A stretch of DNA of 64,000 nucleotides from Candidatus Saganbacteria bacterium (GCA_016223245.1 JACRPL010000023.1:1-64000), one strand, 5' to 3'; shown: positions 1 to 10,708, counted from the stretch's first letter. A program made the numbers and translations. Notes: generated by a model from the sequence alone, not told the origin.

Positions 1-102
1 TATTTGCTGTATCTTTTTAGCATATTCTTCGCTGATATACCCTATTTTAATAAACTGAGGGGGGTCACCATGTCCGTAGAACTTCCTAAGGATTATTTTG
101 TA

Positions 103-144
103 AAAGTGAAATTTCGGTTTGGATCTGACGATATAGATATATAT
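103..144 (+). promoter_or_regulatory. Upstream motif, copy 1 (ATTTCGG ... CGATATA)
   Basis: An AAAGTGAAATTTCGG block is followed about 12 nt later by CGATATA, just upstream of the GH8 gene start. A closely similar block lies upstream of the LRV gene (12666-12702), and a weaker one lies upstream of the Gly-rich lipoprotein (11502-11524, minus strand). The conserved parts are TTTCGG and CGAYATA, but the spacing varies (about 5-10 nt). It could be a promoter or activator site shared by surface genes. The function is inferred only from the repetition. Confidence 0.35.
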
Positions 145-164
145 GTAAAGAGGGGGCTAGTATA

Positions 165-3100
165 ATGGCCGTTCCTGAAGTCAAATTAACATTCTTTCAA
201 AAGAGATTTTCGCCGCTCGTCAGCAGAGTCGGCGGAAGGATCTTTTTGGGAAATGGATTAAACAGAAAGCAATTGTTAGGCGAACTTAGAAACACGTCAG
301 CAAGAGATAGCCTCGCAGAACCTCAAGTTGTTCGAATTCTTGAAGCGGAAGGGATAATTAAAAACGAATTCAGAGGCAAATTTCAATCCTTGGGTGATCT
401 TCGTGAATTCCACTTGAGCGGTATATTAACTAAAACGAAGCTAAGTGATTTCTCCGCCGCCCTATCTTTTGGCTTTCAGTCAGATGCCCTAAAACCTTTC
501 GAATCAGAAACAAAGAAAACGGGAATCATGATTCGTGCGGCAGACTCAATCTGGGAACGAAGAGAAACCGGCTATCTTGCAGAAAGTGAAACCATACGAA
601 TTCGTGAATTCGCTGAGCTGATATCATATTCAGCAGGAAAGATAGCAAGCCACTCTTCATTTCTTGAGGTCTTAGTCCCAACAGTAGCAGAAACAATCGG
701 AGCCTTTTTTGGTCAAATAAAATATTCCGCTGCGGCAAAACAAGTGGAGTTACAGGCTTCATTGCTTACGCATCAGCAAAATGGTCTATTTACTAGGACA
801 GATAGCATATCGGAACAATCAAAAGAATTCTACCAAAGGGTTGCAAGCATCCTGGCAAATCTCGGAGCCCCAAGCGCGCTTATTGCATTAACAGAGATTG
901 TGGAAGAATTTCGGAATATGCCGGAAGTAAATACACATGAAAACTTAAACATAATTCGCGCATTGGCCTCATTAAAGAAAGTTTTAGAGACAATGGAAGA
1001 ACTTAGAACGGCTAATGCCGCAACGCCAAGCGCCAGATGGATGTTGCAGGCAAACTTAAGAGCTCAAATAAAAACAGATTATAACGAAGCTCTTCAGCTT
1101 CTAAAAACCGAAAAGACCCATACTGGTTTACTGCAAGATTTTAGAAAATGGACTAGAGCATTAGCAATCTTAAGCGTTCCCTGGGCCCTTTCCGGCGGAT
1201 TAATCTACGGGACATATAGATTTTTCAAACCAGCAGACCCTCCGCGCGCAGAGTACTCCCAAAAAACTACCCCCTTCTCCCCCGCACTTGAAAAAGCTTG
1301 GGCTTACTGGAATGCAAATTTCACAGAAACAACAATTGATGGCGCAAGATTTGTGGTCGATCCTTCAATAGACAGGCGAATCCTTTCGGAAAGCATGGCA
1401 TACGGGTTATTAATGTCGGTCCAACAACATGACAAGAAAACATTTGACGAATTGCTTTCAGGCTTAACAAAACTTGAGGGCCGAGGGTTGCCTGCTTTCA
1501 AAGCCCACATAGATCCAAAAACTAGAGGACTTAAAATTGATTCCGATGCGGAAAGAACATCAGCATCGGATGCTGATCAAGATATCACTTTTGCGTTAAT
1601 TCAGGCACACTCAATTTGGGGGACAGAAAGCAATAGCACATATAAAATAAGGGCCCAACAATATTTAAACAGGCTCTGGGACGGTACAGTGCAATACGAC
1701 GGGCATACAGCAATATTGAAGCCATCGGAAGATTGGGGCGGAGCGACTGTATCTACGGGGGCTACTTTTAATGCGTCATACGTTTCCCCTTTCATGCATG
1801 AGGCGTTTAATAGGTTCGACAGCAATTCAAAACATGATTGGAGTCTCTTAATGAAAACCAGTATAAAATTAAGAAGGGCAGCAATAGAGGCCTCTGTCTT
1901 AAAAACAGGAACAGGCTCAGATGTGCCAAAAGTTGCTTTTGCCGAAGTACCCGACTGGGTTGTTGTTTCTTGGCCGGCTAATTCGACTGTGCCAGAACTT
2001 TTCACTCACCCAAATAGACAATATACAATGGGATTAGATGGAATTCGCACACTTTGGAGAATAGCTCTGGATGCAACACACCTTACCGATCCCGATGACT
2101 GTATAAAACTTGCCCGTGAAATGATGGATAAGATAAAAGATGTTCCAGCTCTTATAGATCCCGATAGAAAGGATGGCGATCCCAAGAGAGAGATCAAAAA
2201 TTCTGAAACGGCCCTGGCTGCATATGCCACCTTAGCTTATGCCGCGGCACAGCCAATGTCGGCAGATAAATCTGCCGACGCCGCCAAAGCATATGACATG
2301 CGTTATCGAACTTTGATAAAACAATTCCTGGGTATTGCAAGAGCCGACGGAACCTTTGCAACAGGAAACGATCCGGATTCGGGAAAAAGATACTACAACC
2401 AAACAACCGCATGGATCGCAGCAAGAATAATTGAGCATGGATTCGGAAGGTTCGCAGTTTCGCTATTTGATGGATCAGACAGCAGCCCGGGAAAAGAAGG
2501 ACAAGTCTTGCGATCCAATCATAGGAGAGGTTATTTGATCCACACGGAGTATTTGCCACTATGGGCCGGAGGACACGGATTTATAATTGATCCCGAAGAA
2601 CGCGCGGAACTTGACTTGATTAAAAGATTGGTATGGCTATATGACGAAAAGAATGTATTAGGCGGAATAAGAGGGGGTGGGGATTCGAGAACTTTAAGAG
2701 TCAGATTGCTGGCTGCCGAAGAATTAAAAGGATCGACATTTTATTCTGAAGCTATAAACCAATTCCGAATAATTCTCGAAAATGCTTCTGCGGAAAAACA
2801 CCCCAAAGAATCTGCAACAGCTGTTGCGGATATTTTTGGAGCAATTGAAGGCGCAAATATGCCGGCAGAAGCAGCCGTTAAACTATTTGGTGAGATAATA
2901 AATAAAAACCCTTCAAATCCATATTTGCATTTAGGTCTTGCGCAAGCACTGGCATCAACATTTAATAGGGCTTATTATGACAAAAATGATGGAAAAGCAA
3001 TAGAAGAACTAAATATCGCCCTTAAAGCTGGAATTCCAAGTTTGTCATTTGGCGCGCATAGTTTACTTGCAGAATTACACAGAAGAAATGCAGACTATGC

Positions 3101-4706
3101 CGTAAGGACAAACGACAATCAGCGACACCCTGCAGAATATAAAGCGGCTATTGATGAGATAGATCTTGCGCTTAAAGCACATTCAAAAGCCGCACAATTA
3201 GATCCAAAAATGCAACCCGAGTTAAAAGCAGATCTGCTTATGCAAAAAGCTTTGATCTTATTCCAAGCTTACGAAGCTTCGAAAGACGGGAAAAAACTTA
3301 ACGAAGCAACCGCCATTTACGAAGATAGCGCAATTGATAAGGCTTTCGGATCTATCAAAGATCCACAGATCAGGCAAGAAGCAAGATCAAAGAAAGCTCT
3401 TGGGCTTTCAAATTGTTATAAGGCTGCAAAGAAATATGCCGAAGCTTTAACAATCATCTCGGATGAAATGGAAAGAATTAATAAATTATCCAAGTCTAAA
3501 AAATCCAATCCTTTCGAGGATCCAGGATATGTTCAATTGACTGTCGAGAAAATAAGGATCCTCACCCTACAGAAAAAAGATGGGGCATCGGTTGATCCTA
3601 TTGCCGAAGCAACCGGTCTATTAGACAAGATCCCATCCGGCAGATTGAGAACAAGCTTTGAACGAATTGTTTATTTTTTAGATAAGGGTGAATACGAAAA
3701 AGCTAGAAAAGACGTGGCACAGCTACAATTGCTCCGCACTAGATTAGCTGTCCCTTCTGAGATAGATATCGTTCCAGATGCTGCCCTACCTCAATTAAAA
3801 GCTATCGAACAGGACATAAGAAATACCATTCTTCCTGAACTCGCAAAACTGATAGGAGATTCGTCGCCAGAAGCAAAACAAAAGGCGGAAACCCTAAAAG
3901 CTGCTCTTAAGGCAAAAATAGACTCGGTTGCAGGCATTAGTACAAAAGATAGCGCTGTCTCAAAATTGTTCAATTCCGGCGAAACTAGCCTATTTGAAGC
4001 CGGAAAATACGAAGCAATTGCAGAAAACATTGAAAGAGCGGAAGAATTAAACGCTACCTTAAAAGAATATGCTGGAAGACCAGCTACCAAAGAAATAGAT
4101 GTGTTATTGGCGGCAAATGGCATAGCAGAACATCTTAAAAATACGGCCGATCCTAAGAGTATTATCGCTGCAAGAACGGCCGCAGAAGCAGCGATTAGAG
4201 AGTGTGGGACATCCTTGGATGAAGCACCACTTTCTCCTAAATGGTTTGCAGCCATGAGGGAATTCTATGAGGCGGCTATTTGGATGATAAAAGACTTAGA
4301 TGGCGATGTTGCCGCTAGGGATTTTACTCGTGAATTGCTGGACGAACATTACAATCCAACTGTGGCCCAATCGGACAGCTTACGCGCGCAATTGTTAAGG
4401 TCGTTAAGAGATAAAGAAGTTCGATCCGGGATAATGCCTCCATCAGAAAGATCGAAGTTTTTTGGGATTGTTGGAGACTTATATAGACTGGGGGCTCAAC
4501 CCGTAGAAGCTATAAAAGCCTATCGAAAATCGTTAGGTTTGGCCGCTGAACCAAAAGATGTGGCAAGCGAGAAAAAAGAATATGAATCATTATTATCAGA
4601 CCAACCTGAAAAAACTACCACCATAAAAAATATCGTTAATTTACCTACTGGTGATGAAAAGAGAGATGAGATGTTCGGCGAATTGAGAGAAAAATATGAC
4701 AAATGA
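165..4706 (+). CDS. Membrane-anchored GH8 glycosidase with TPR tail (BcsZ-like)
   Basis: 1513 aa. Residues 1-328 are an unrecognised, presumably cytoplasmic region. One hydrophobic segment (about 330-352) follows, then a GH8 domain at about 368-760 and helical TPR-like repeats from about 860 to the end. The GH8 match rests on E409 in SESMAYG (general acid position), the ASDADQDIT block at 467-475 (close to the family-8 signature) and D625 in MGLDGIRTLW (base position). GH8 enzymes cut beta-1,4-glucans or chitosan; BcsZ is the periplasmic cellulase of cellulose secretion systems. The start has an AGAGGGGG ribosome site 8 nt upstream. The next gene overlaps by 11 nt. Fusion of a membrane-tethered GH8 with a long TPR tail differs from BcsZ, which is a single-domain periplasmic enzyme. 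Substrate is unknown. Confidence 0.8.
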   Translation: MAVPEVKLTFFQKRFSPLVSRVGGRIFLGNGLNRKQLLGELRNTSARDSLAEPQVVRILEAEGIIKNEFRGKFQSLGDLREFHLSGILTKTKLSDFSAALSFGFQSDALKPFESETKKTGIMIRAADSIWERRETGYLAESETIRIREFAELISYSAGKIASHSSFLEVLVPTVAETIGAFFGQIKYSAAAKQVELQASLLTHQQNGLFTRTDSISEQSKEFYQRVASILANLGAPSALIALTEIVEEFRNMPEVNTHENLNIIRALASLKKVLETMEELRTANAATPSARWMLQANLRAQIKTDYNEALQLLKTEKTHTGLLQDFRKWTRALAILSVPWALSGGLIYGTYRFFKPADPPRAEYSQKTTPFSPALEKAWAYWNANFTETTIDGARFVVDPSIDRRILSESMAYGLLMSVQQHDKKTFDELLSGLTKLEGRGLPAFKAHIDPKTRGLKIDSDAERTSASDADQDITFALIQAHSIWGTESNSTYKIRAQQYLNRLWDGTVQYDGHTAILKPSEDWGGATVSTGATFNASYVSPFMHEAFNRFDSNSKHDWSLLMKTSIKLRRAAIEASVLKTGTGSDVPKVAFAEVPDWVVVSWPANSTVPELFTHPNRQYTMGLDGIRTLWRIALDATHLTDPDDCIKLAREMMDKIKDVPALIDPDRKDGDPKREIKNSETALAAYATLAYAAAQPMSADKSADAAKAYDMRYRTLIKQFLGIARADGTFATGNDPDSGKRYYNQTTAWIAARIIEHGFGRFAVSLFDGSDSSPGKEGQVLRSNHRRGYLIHTEYLPLWAGGHGFIIDPEERAELDLIKRLVWLYDEKNVLGGIRGGGDSRTLRVRLLAAEELKGSTFYSEAINQFRIILENASAEKHPKESATAVADIFGAIEGANMPAEAAVKLFGEIINKNPSNPYLHLGLAQALASTFNRAYYDKNDGKAIEELNIALKAGIPSLSFGAHSLLAELHRRNADYAVRTNDNQRHPAEYKAAIDEIDLALKAHSKAAQLDPKMQPELKADLLMQKALILFQAYEASKDGKKLNEATAIYEDSAIDKAFGSIKDPQIRQEARSKKALGLSNCYKAAKKYAEALTIISDEMERINKLSKSKKSNPFEDPGYVQLTVEKIRILTLQKKDGASVDPIAEATGLLDKIPSGRLRTSFERIVYFLDKGEYEKARKDVAQLQLLRTRLAVPSEIDIVPDAALPQLKAIEQDIRNTILPELAKLIGDSSPEAKQKAETLKAALKAKIDSVAGISTKDSAVSKLFNSGETSLFEAGKYEAIAENIERAEELNATLKEYAGRPATKEIDVLLAANGIAEHLKNTADPKSIIAARTAAEAAIRECGTSLDEAPLSPKWFAAMREFYEAAIWMIKDLDGDVAARDFTRELLDEHYNPTVAQSDSLRAQLLRSLRDKEVRSGIMPPSERSKFFGIVGDLYRLGAQPVEAIKAYRKSLGLAAEPKDVASEKKEYESLLSDQPEKTTTIKNIVNLPTGDEKRDEMFGELREKYDK

Positions 4707-7700
4707 TATTTCAATATTAAACAATTTCACCTGCACCGGAATAAATAACATAAATTCTGCCCTCGGTACCCTTCAATATGATGCAAATAGATACGATGAA
4801 ACAGTAAAGCAGTTCAAGCTCGACTTAGATATTATAGAATGTCTAATAGATTCTCCTACTAAGGGGGATGCCAGTACATTCAAAGCCAATGCAGCAAAGA
4901 TCTTAATTAGATATGCCGAAGCATTAGCAAGAGATAGGAATCATTCGGCAGCATACGAAGTATTAACTGCTTTAGAAGGAGCCACTGGGTTTACAATAAA
5001 AGATACAAAAGTTGAAAACTTGGCAAGAAGGCTTGGAATTGATACAACATTTTTGCAAAAGATTTGTAAAAAGTCTAACGATGACAAAAATGGCTTTGAT
5101 TTTCCTTATGCAAAATATTTGTCTTTGAAAGCCGATGCACTTAAAGGACTCAAAAAATATAGCGAGGCGATTTCCTTATATAAACAAGCCTTATCTCAAG
5201 ACACCGCCGGCAGATGGTCAGACTGCGCGCCATATGCAAAAGTTGGCTTGCTAGAAGCAGAAATAGCGACCGGAAAAGTAACCTCTGAAAACATCCAGGC
5301 GAGAACAGAAGAAGAAAAAAAGTTTATTTCGAGCCGTAGCTTAAGTCCCCGCGAAAAACAGGCCTTGTTTAATAGACTCGATAAGCTATTTAAATTTGTT
5401 AAAAAAGATTTTGAGACTCTCATCAAAGAAGATGAAGCCAAAATAAACGATCCCGATTTATCGCCAGCGGACAAGGCTCAAGCTCGCAAAGATAAGGCAT
5501 GGCATCTCCTTAATTTGGCCAACTTCAAAGCCTTCGGCAAACCGGAAATAAAAAAAAATGATGACCCCAAATTGATATGTACAGCAGATACATGCCCTGT
5601 CGTCGAAGGCATACTCGACAAAATAGATGTCAAATTAAGCGATGAAATAAAAAAAAGTGTTATAGAAACAAAAATATTGTTCCTGCTAAAATGGGCAAAT
5701 CGATTAATCAAGGCCAAAGATATAAATACAGCGCTTGAGAAAGCTAAAGCCGCTGACGCATTAATAGATAGAAAAGAATTAAAAACTATAGCCTGGCTTG
5801 CATGGACTTATATAGATATAGCAAGAGCTGGGGAAAAAGAAGCCCTAACAAAAGCTCTGGCGCTAGTTGAGGATGAAGTAGGTGCAGATCAGATCGATAA
5901 AAACAGTATGCCAGACAAGAAAACCGGCAAGAAAGGGGGAATACGAAATGGAGTCGCCGATGCGATGATGGGCTTAGCCAAGAAATATCATGACACTGCG
6001 CTTTTGGACAAAGCCATAGGCTATTGCAAAAAATATGGGTTTGGCGAATTATATATAAAAGGGCTTTGGATAAGAATAAATGCTAAAAAAAACAATGAGA
6101 AAGCTATCGAAGGCGTTATTGGCGATTTAAAAACACTTGCGGCTATTTATTCAAGCAAATCAGGAAGACTATTGCCAGAAAAATTAGCCCTATCCTCTGC
6201 GCCAAAACTCACATTTGACGGCAAGATCAAATATTACACTATTGGGATTGTATTAGACAATATCTCGGATCTATTAAAGAAACATGGCGAGAAAGAAAAT
6301 GCAAAATTATTTCATGATGCCGCCATAGGTGAATATAAACACTATCAACCTATATTTGAAGATTTAGTAATTCGCAAGCCGACTTTTGAAAATTTTTCCA
6401 CCTTGGCGCAAATATATGCCGCGATAGGCAGATCATATTTGAATGAAAAAGAAAGCAAATCAGATGTGAAAATAAAAGGCCAAAATTATCTAAATTTTGC
6501 GGGATTTATTTACAATAAGCTGCTAGGCATACATGATTTTGTTTTTGATGCTCCTGCGCTTAGGCAAGACATTAAAATAAAATTATTGGCTAGCTTCGGC
6601 AAAACAAAAGAAGAAGCCAGATTTAAACACCTACATGAATTTTCAAATTATGCGCTGATCGCATTAGAAATTAAACTTAGAGGCATTAAAGTTTCTGGTG
6701 ATAACGCAAAGCAGGTGGGAGACGATTGCATAACAATATTAAGCGCAATAGAAAGAGCTTTAGAGAAAGAAACGGAAGAGGGTCTGATTGCCGCTCTTGA
6801 GAATGGGAAGATTGAAGTAATAAGAATTTGGTCTACGGCATTGATTCGGCTGGGAAGATCTAACGAAATTATTAAATTTTTAAAAGAAAATATCGCTTCA
6901 TCTCTAAGCAGAAAGAATTATCCCGAAGCCCTGGGCAATATAAAGATCCTGGCTTGGGCCTATAGCGAGGGGAAACAATACAATGAAGTTTTTGCGCTTT
7001 ATTATGCCTTATTAAATGGCGCCAATACCAATAAGGCGCCGGCATTAAATAATATCCTTGACCTGATAATTAAAAACAGGGAGAACCTCCTTTCGGCAGA
7101 AGCGCTAAAAGGTGCGGGACTTAGCATGGAAAAGCTGAAAAACTCGTTCACCCTGCTTATGGCGGAGATGTTTGCCAACGATCTTAAAGTTAAAATTACT
7201 GCCGCAAAAGATAAAAAGGATAAAGCTATAATATACCGCGATGCGCTTGCACTATTCGACAAACCCAGCATATTTGAAGAACTCAAAGTCCTGAATTTTA
7301 TGAACCTTGAAAAGATGGTCAAAGAAATTGCCGAGATCAAATCCGATGATCCGGAAGTTTTAAAAAGCTCATTCCAAGCATATCAACTTCTGGCATGGCT
7401 CCATTCTTTGAAAGGATTTTTGATCGAAAAAGTTAAAGGTGGGGGAAAAGGATCTATCGAATATGCCAAAGCCGCAAAAATGGGCGAAAAGCTTCTTGAA
7501 TTCTCGGCGGATATCATTGCTGATTTTAAGACTCAAGATGATACCCCCTTAACAAGAACTGATATTTATCTATTGGTCGCCGGCCTCTACCAAACTGCGT
7601 CCAAAGGAAACGAAAAATATCTGGAAGATGCCCTAAAAGCTTTTAATAGCGCTATAAAAGAGATCGGCGATCCAAAAGATGCATTAGGCAAACTCGCCTT

Positions 7701-10659
7701 GACCAAAGCATACATCGGCAAAGCGCAAGTCCTTTCATCGCAAGAAAATGCGGAAGAAACAAAAGAGGCGTACGAAAAAGCCTTGTCAATGATCGATCCG
7801 AAAGATAAAAAAATGATCCCTTATTTATTAACAGCCACATTAGGCAAAACCGAAGCGATCCTTGCCTTGGCGCAAAAAGGGAAAGACAACACAAAAATGG
7901 AAGCCGCGGCAGCAGAGGCAAAACATGATCTTGAAACGATCTTCGAATTAGTCAAGGATTCGACAAGCGAGAACAAGTATAAATTCACGAACGCCCTCCT
8001 TTGGGCGCTATCCACCCTATCGGACGCGAAAGGCAAAAATACCCCGGAACTAACGATGCTTATAGCCCTCTATCGTGCATTATTAAAAGGGAAAGATGAT
8101 ACAAGCATCACGGGCTTTTACGGCGGAGCTCTCAAATTCGTGCTTGAGAATAGGAAAAGTTTGTTGGACGAAGATATGCTCAAAGAATTCGACGCGAGCA
8201 AATTGATCTTAAGAATGCGCTATATCGGCGCCCTTCTTAGTGCTGAACTTTATGATGAAGGATTTAAGGAATTCCAAGCGATTGAAGGCTTGTTAAAAGC
8301 TAATGATGGGAAAGAAACTTTAAAAAATGAAGCTTTAGAAATTGCGAATCTTCTCGCGCGCATGGCTGAAGTTTCATGTTACAACTTGGGGCTTCTTGAT
8401 AAAGCTGAAGAATTATTTAAAAGGGCTTTCGATCGCGCGCCAAAGACAGATACAGGATCATTATCTCGTATTTACAGGGGGCTTGCTTTCATTTATGAAA
8501 AGAAGGGAGACTCCGATAAGGCTTTAAAAAATCTCGACAATGCTTTGGCTCTTTCCGGGACAAGCATCAAAGCATTTTCTGTTGATTACAAGGGCGAACT
8601 CGCTAAATTAAAAGACAAAAAAGATGTCGCCCTGATCCAGACATTATTAACTATTGGAAATATATATAACTATAATTCGGATATTAACGACGCTAAAGAA
8701 TTAATAGCTGATGATGAAAACGCAAAAGAGCACCGCAGGAGGATGGCGTTATCATTCTACAAAGTCGCCGGCCTCTTAGCAAGGGGACTAGATGACAAAT
8801 ATCTGCGCAGACGCCTTATGGCAAAAGCGTGCCACGGCGTTGCCGAAACTTATCGTTTATTTGACAAAGAAGAAGGATATGACGAGGCAAGAAAATTTTA
8901 TGAACTTGGGATCGAGCTATTGGACAAATCGGGTAAGATATTTAAAGACGATAAAGATGATACCGATGAAAGCGATGAAAGCAGGCGCGATAGCAAAAAA
9001 GTATTGGGACAGCTATTTGGCGGGCTCGCGACAAACTACGCCATGCAGAAACAATTCGATATAGCTAATGCTAAAATTGGCGAAGCAACTGCAGCTTTGG
9101 CCTCCACACGAGTTATCGACGAACAATTTAAAGATTTTAAAGATAAAAAAGCTGCAATCCTTAACGCTTTGATCAGAGCCGAATATATTGATAAAGCGGG
9201 CAATATTCAAAAGAAATTTTATGATGCGAAAAAAGAAGGATTCAAATTAGACGCGACCGTCGAAGCCGGCGACCTAGATAAGATCTATGACATTTTAAAG
9301 GGAACTATTGATAGTGAAAAAGAAGCTGGCGGTGCCATTAGAAAATCGGACATTCTTGCGGAGATCAAAAAATCAGCCGTTTCTGACGCTGAGGCTGAGA
9401 AGGTGAAAGATCTACTTAGGGATCTGGATGAAGATTATTTCGTATTTAAGCCTACAACTAAAAAAATCGATATTGAGAAACTGGAAATTCCAGATAGCCT
9501 AAAGGGTATTCTTCTTGATGCTTACAGAAAATCAGACATAGATGCAGTGAAGAATCTGGAAGAGACCACAAGGAATATAAAGAGAAGGCAAATTGACAAG
9601 CTGACTACCGTCCAATTTGGATTTACACGCTTAAGCGAAGATTATAAAAGCGGTTCTACTCATAGCCATAAAACCGGATGGACGCCTTTTGTTAGATCAA
9701 TTATCAATATAATAACAAATGCTTTTGATCTCCGAGTAAATTACATCGGAAGTCTCGGAAAAGAATTTCCAAGAATTCTCGCAGATAAGAAAAAACGACA
9801 GTCTGGATTGAATGTTAATAGACAGCATACCGTATCCGCTGATGTAGATTGGCATCCCGATTATAGCGTTCTCAAAAGAATTCGTGTTGGAGCGGAATCT
9901 ACAACGGCGACATACAGCATTGCGGAAAATCCTGGGCAATATAATAGATCCATCAATAATGCAGCTTTCCAATCTCTAACTTTAAGAGCTGAAGGCGAGT
10001 TCGCAGGTAAACCATTGGCAAAATCAGCTCCATGGCTGACGCTTAGCTTCCAACCTAGAATAGCAGTGTTAGCTAGTAGTACTACATCTCCGCTTATAGA
10101 GAATGCAAAACAAATTCAAAAAGAGATATTGGAAAACGACCCAACATCCAAGGTAAGAATTGAAACAGGAAGAAAGCCTGATGACTCAGAAAGAGTATCT
10201 ATCACAGGAGTTCTCTCCGCAAATATCGATGTACCAGGATTATTCGGCTTGCCAAGATTTAATTTATTTGGTAAGCCATTGTTATTATCAACAAGGGTTG
10301 GTGTTGGCGGCGGGTATGATCCACTCCGTTATTTCGGGAACGGATTCTGGCCTGTGAATGGAAATGAGCCTCTGTATAGCCTATACCCATTCCTGAATGT
10401 TAGAGGTGAATATGAACTTGGGTCAAGAAATAGCTTCCTATTCGAATTTTATCTACAAAGAACAGCGCCAGGCCTTTCTCAACAAGCTTTCAGAACCGAA
10501 TTATATGGGAATGCCAAAGCTGGCTGGAGACATTATTTTGACAACGGTCAAAGCTTTGAGGTAAATCTAGAAGGCTCCAAATTTAAAGCGGAAAAGCCGG
10601 CAGCCAATGAACACATAGATAATAATTCTGGCAGTATAAATGGAGTCTACAGATTTTAA
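4696..10659 (+). CDS. Giant TPR protein with C-terminal outer-membrane beta-barrel (BcsC/PgaA-like)
   Basis: 1987 aa. Residues 1 to about 1560 are degenerate helical TPR repeats. A charged linker follows. From about residue 1640 the sequence becomes alternating beta strands and ends in NGVYRF, with the terminal Phe typical of outer-membrane proteins. TPR plus barrel is the architecture of BcsC and PgaA, which guide and export polysaccharide, and the preceding GH8 gene matches the bcsZ-bcsC order. The first start codon (4696) lies 11 nt inside the upstream gene, and the frame is closed by TGA at 4684. A weak GAGAG site precedes it. No signal peptide is visible, which is odd for an outer-membrane barrel; it may be secreted unusually or be joined to the upstream protein by a frameshift. 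No synthase gene is in the window. Confidence 0.75.
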   Translation: MTNDISILNNFTCTGINNINSALGTLQYDANRYDETVKQFKLDLDIIECLIDSPTKGDASTFKANAAKILIRYAEALARDRNHSAAYEVLTALEGATGFTIKDTKVENLARRLGIDTTFLQKICKKSNDDKNGFDFPYAKYLSLKADALKGLKKYSEAISLYKQALSQDTAGRWSDCAPYAKVGLLEAEIATGKVTSENIQARTEEEKKFISSRSLSPREKQALFNRLDKLFKFVKKDFETLIKEDEAKINDPDLSPADKAQARKDKAWHLLNLANFKAFGKPEIKKNDDPKLICTADTCPVVEGILDKIDVKLSDEIKKSVIETKILFLLKWANRLIKAKDINTALEKAKAADALIDRKELKTIAWLAWTYIDIARAGEKEALTKALALVEDEVGADQIDKNSMPDKKTGKKGGIRNGVADAMMGLAKKYHDTALLDKAIGYCKKYGFGELYIKGLWIRINAKKNNEKAIEGVIGDLKTLAAIYSSKSGRLLPEKLALSSAPKLTFDGKIKYYTIGIVLDNISDLLKKHGEKENAKLFHDAAIGEYKHYQPIFEDLVIRKPTFENFSTLAQIYAAIGRSYLNEKESKSDVKIKGQNYLNFAGFIYNKLLGIHDFVFDAPALRQDIKIKLLASFGKTKEEARFKHLHEFSNYALIALEIKLRGIKVSGDNAKQVGDDCITILSAIERALEKETEEGLIAALENGKIEVIRIWSTALIRLGRSNEIIKFLKENIASSLSRKNYPEALGNIKILAWAYSEGKQYNEVFALYYALLNGANTNKAPALNNILDLIIKNRENLLSAEALKGAGLSMEKLKNSFTLLMAEMFANDLKVKITAAKDKKDKAIIYRDALALFDKPSIFEELKVLNFMNLEKMVKEIAEIKSDDPEVLKSSFQAYQLLAWLHSLKGFLIEKVKGGGKGSIEYAKAAKMGEKLLEFSADIIADFKTQDDTPLTRTDIYLLVAGLYQTASKGNEKYLEDALKAFNSAIKEIGDPKDALGKLALTKAYIGKAQVLSSQENAEETKEAYEKALSMIDPKDKKMIPYLLTATLGKTEAILALAQKGKDNTKMEAAAAEAKHDLETIFELVKDSTSENKYKFTNALLWALSTLSDAKGKNTPELTMLIALYRALLKGKDDTSITGFYGGALKFVLENRKSLLDEDMLKEFDASKLILRMRYIGALLSAELYDEGFKEFQAIEGLLKANDGKETLKNEALEIANLLARMAEVSCYNLGLLDKAEELFKRAFDRAPKTDTGSLSRIYRGLAFIYEKKGDSDKALKNLDNALALSGTSIKAFSVDYKGELAKLKDKKDVALIQTLLTIGNIYNYNSDINDAKELIADDENAKEHRRRMALSFYKVAGLLARGLDDKYLRRRLMAKACHGVAETYRLFDKEEGYDEARKFYELGIELLDKSGKIFKDDKDDTDESDESRRDSKKVLGQLFGGLATNYAMQKQFDIANAKIGEATAALASTRVIDEQFKDFKDKKAAILNALIRAEYIDKAGNIQKKFYDAKKEGFKLDATVEAGDLDKIYDILKGTIDSEKEAGGAIRKSDILAEIKKSAVSDAEAEKVKDLLRDLDEDYFVFKPTTKKIDIEKLEIPDSLKGILLDAYRKSDIDAVKNLEETTRNIKRRQIDKLTTVQFGFTRLSEDYKSGSTHSHKTGWTPFVRSIINIITNAFDLRVNYIGSLGKEFPRILADKKKRQSGLNVNRQHTVSADVDWHPDYSVLKRIRVGAESTTATYSIAENPGQYNRSINNAAFQSLTLRAEGEFAGKPLAKSAPWLTLSFQPRIAVLASSTTSPLIENAKQIQKEILENDPTSKVRIETGRKPDDSERVSITGVLSANIDVPGLFGLPRFNLFGKPLLLSTRVGVGGGYDPLRYFGNGFWPVNGNEPLYSLYPFLNVRGEYELGSRNSFLFEFYLQRTAPGLSQQAFRTELYGNAKAGWRHYFDNGQSFEVNLEGSKFKAEKPAANEHIDNNSGSINGVYRF

Positions 10660-10708
10660 AATTACGATTTGATTTATTTGTCACACAAGGCTAAAAATAT
10701 AAAAAAAC

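Noticed and set aside
103-144. The upstream motif as a sigma-28 (flagellar) promoter
   Set aside because: The -10-like CGATATA is suggestive, but the distance to any TAAA-type -35 differs between copies and no motility genes are near.
1-165. Open frame from the left edge to 165, ending in TAATG with the GH8 gene (31 codons from the ATG at 70)
   Set aside because: It has no recognisable content, it spans the repeated upstream motif and the GH8 ribosome site, and such a short edge frame can be chance. A tail of an upstream gene cannot be excluded.
1601-2559. Several open frames on the minus strand within the GH8 gene
   Set aside because: They lie opposite a gene with clear catalytic motifs and have no domain content; they are shadows.
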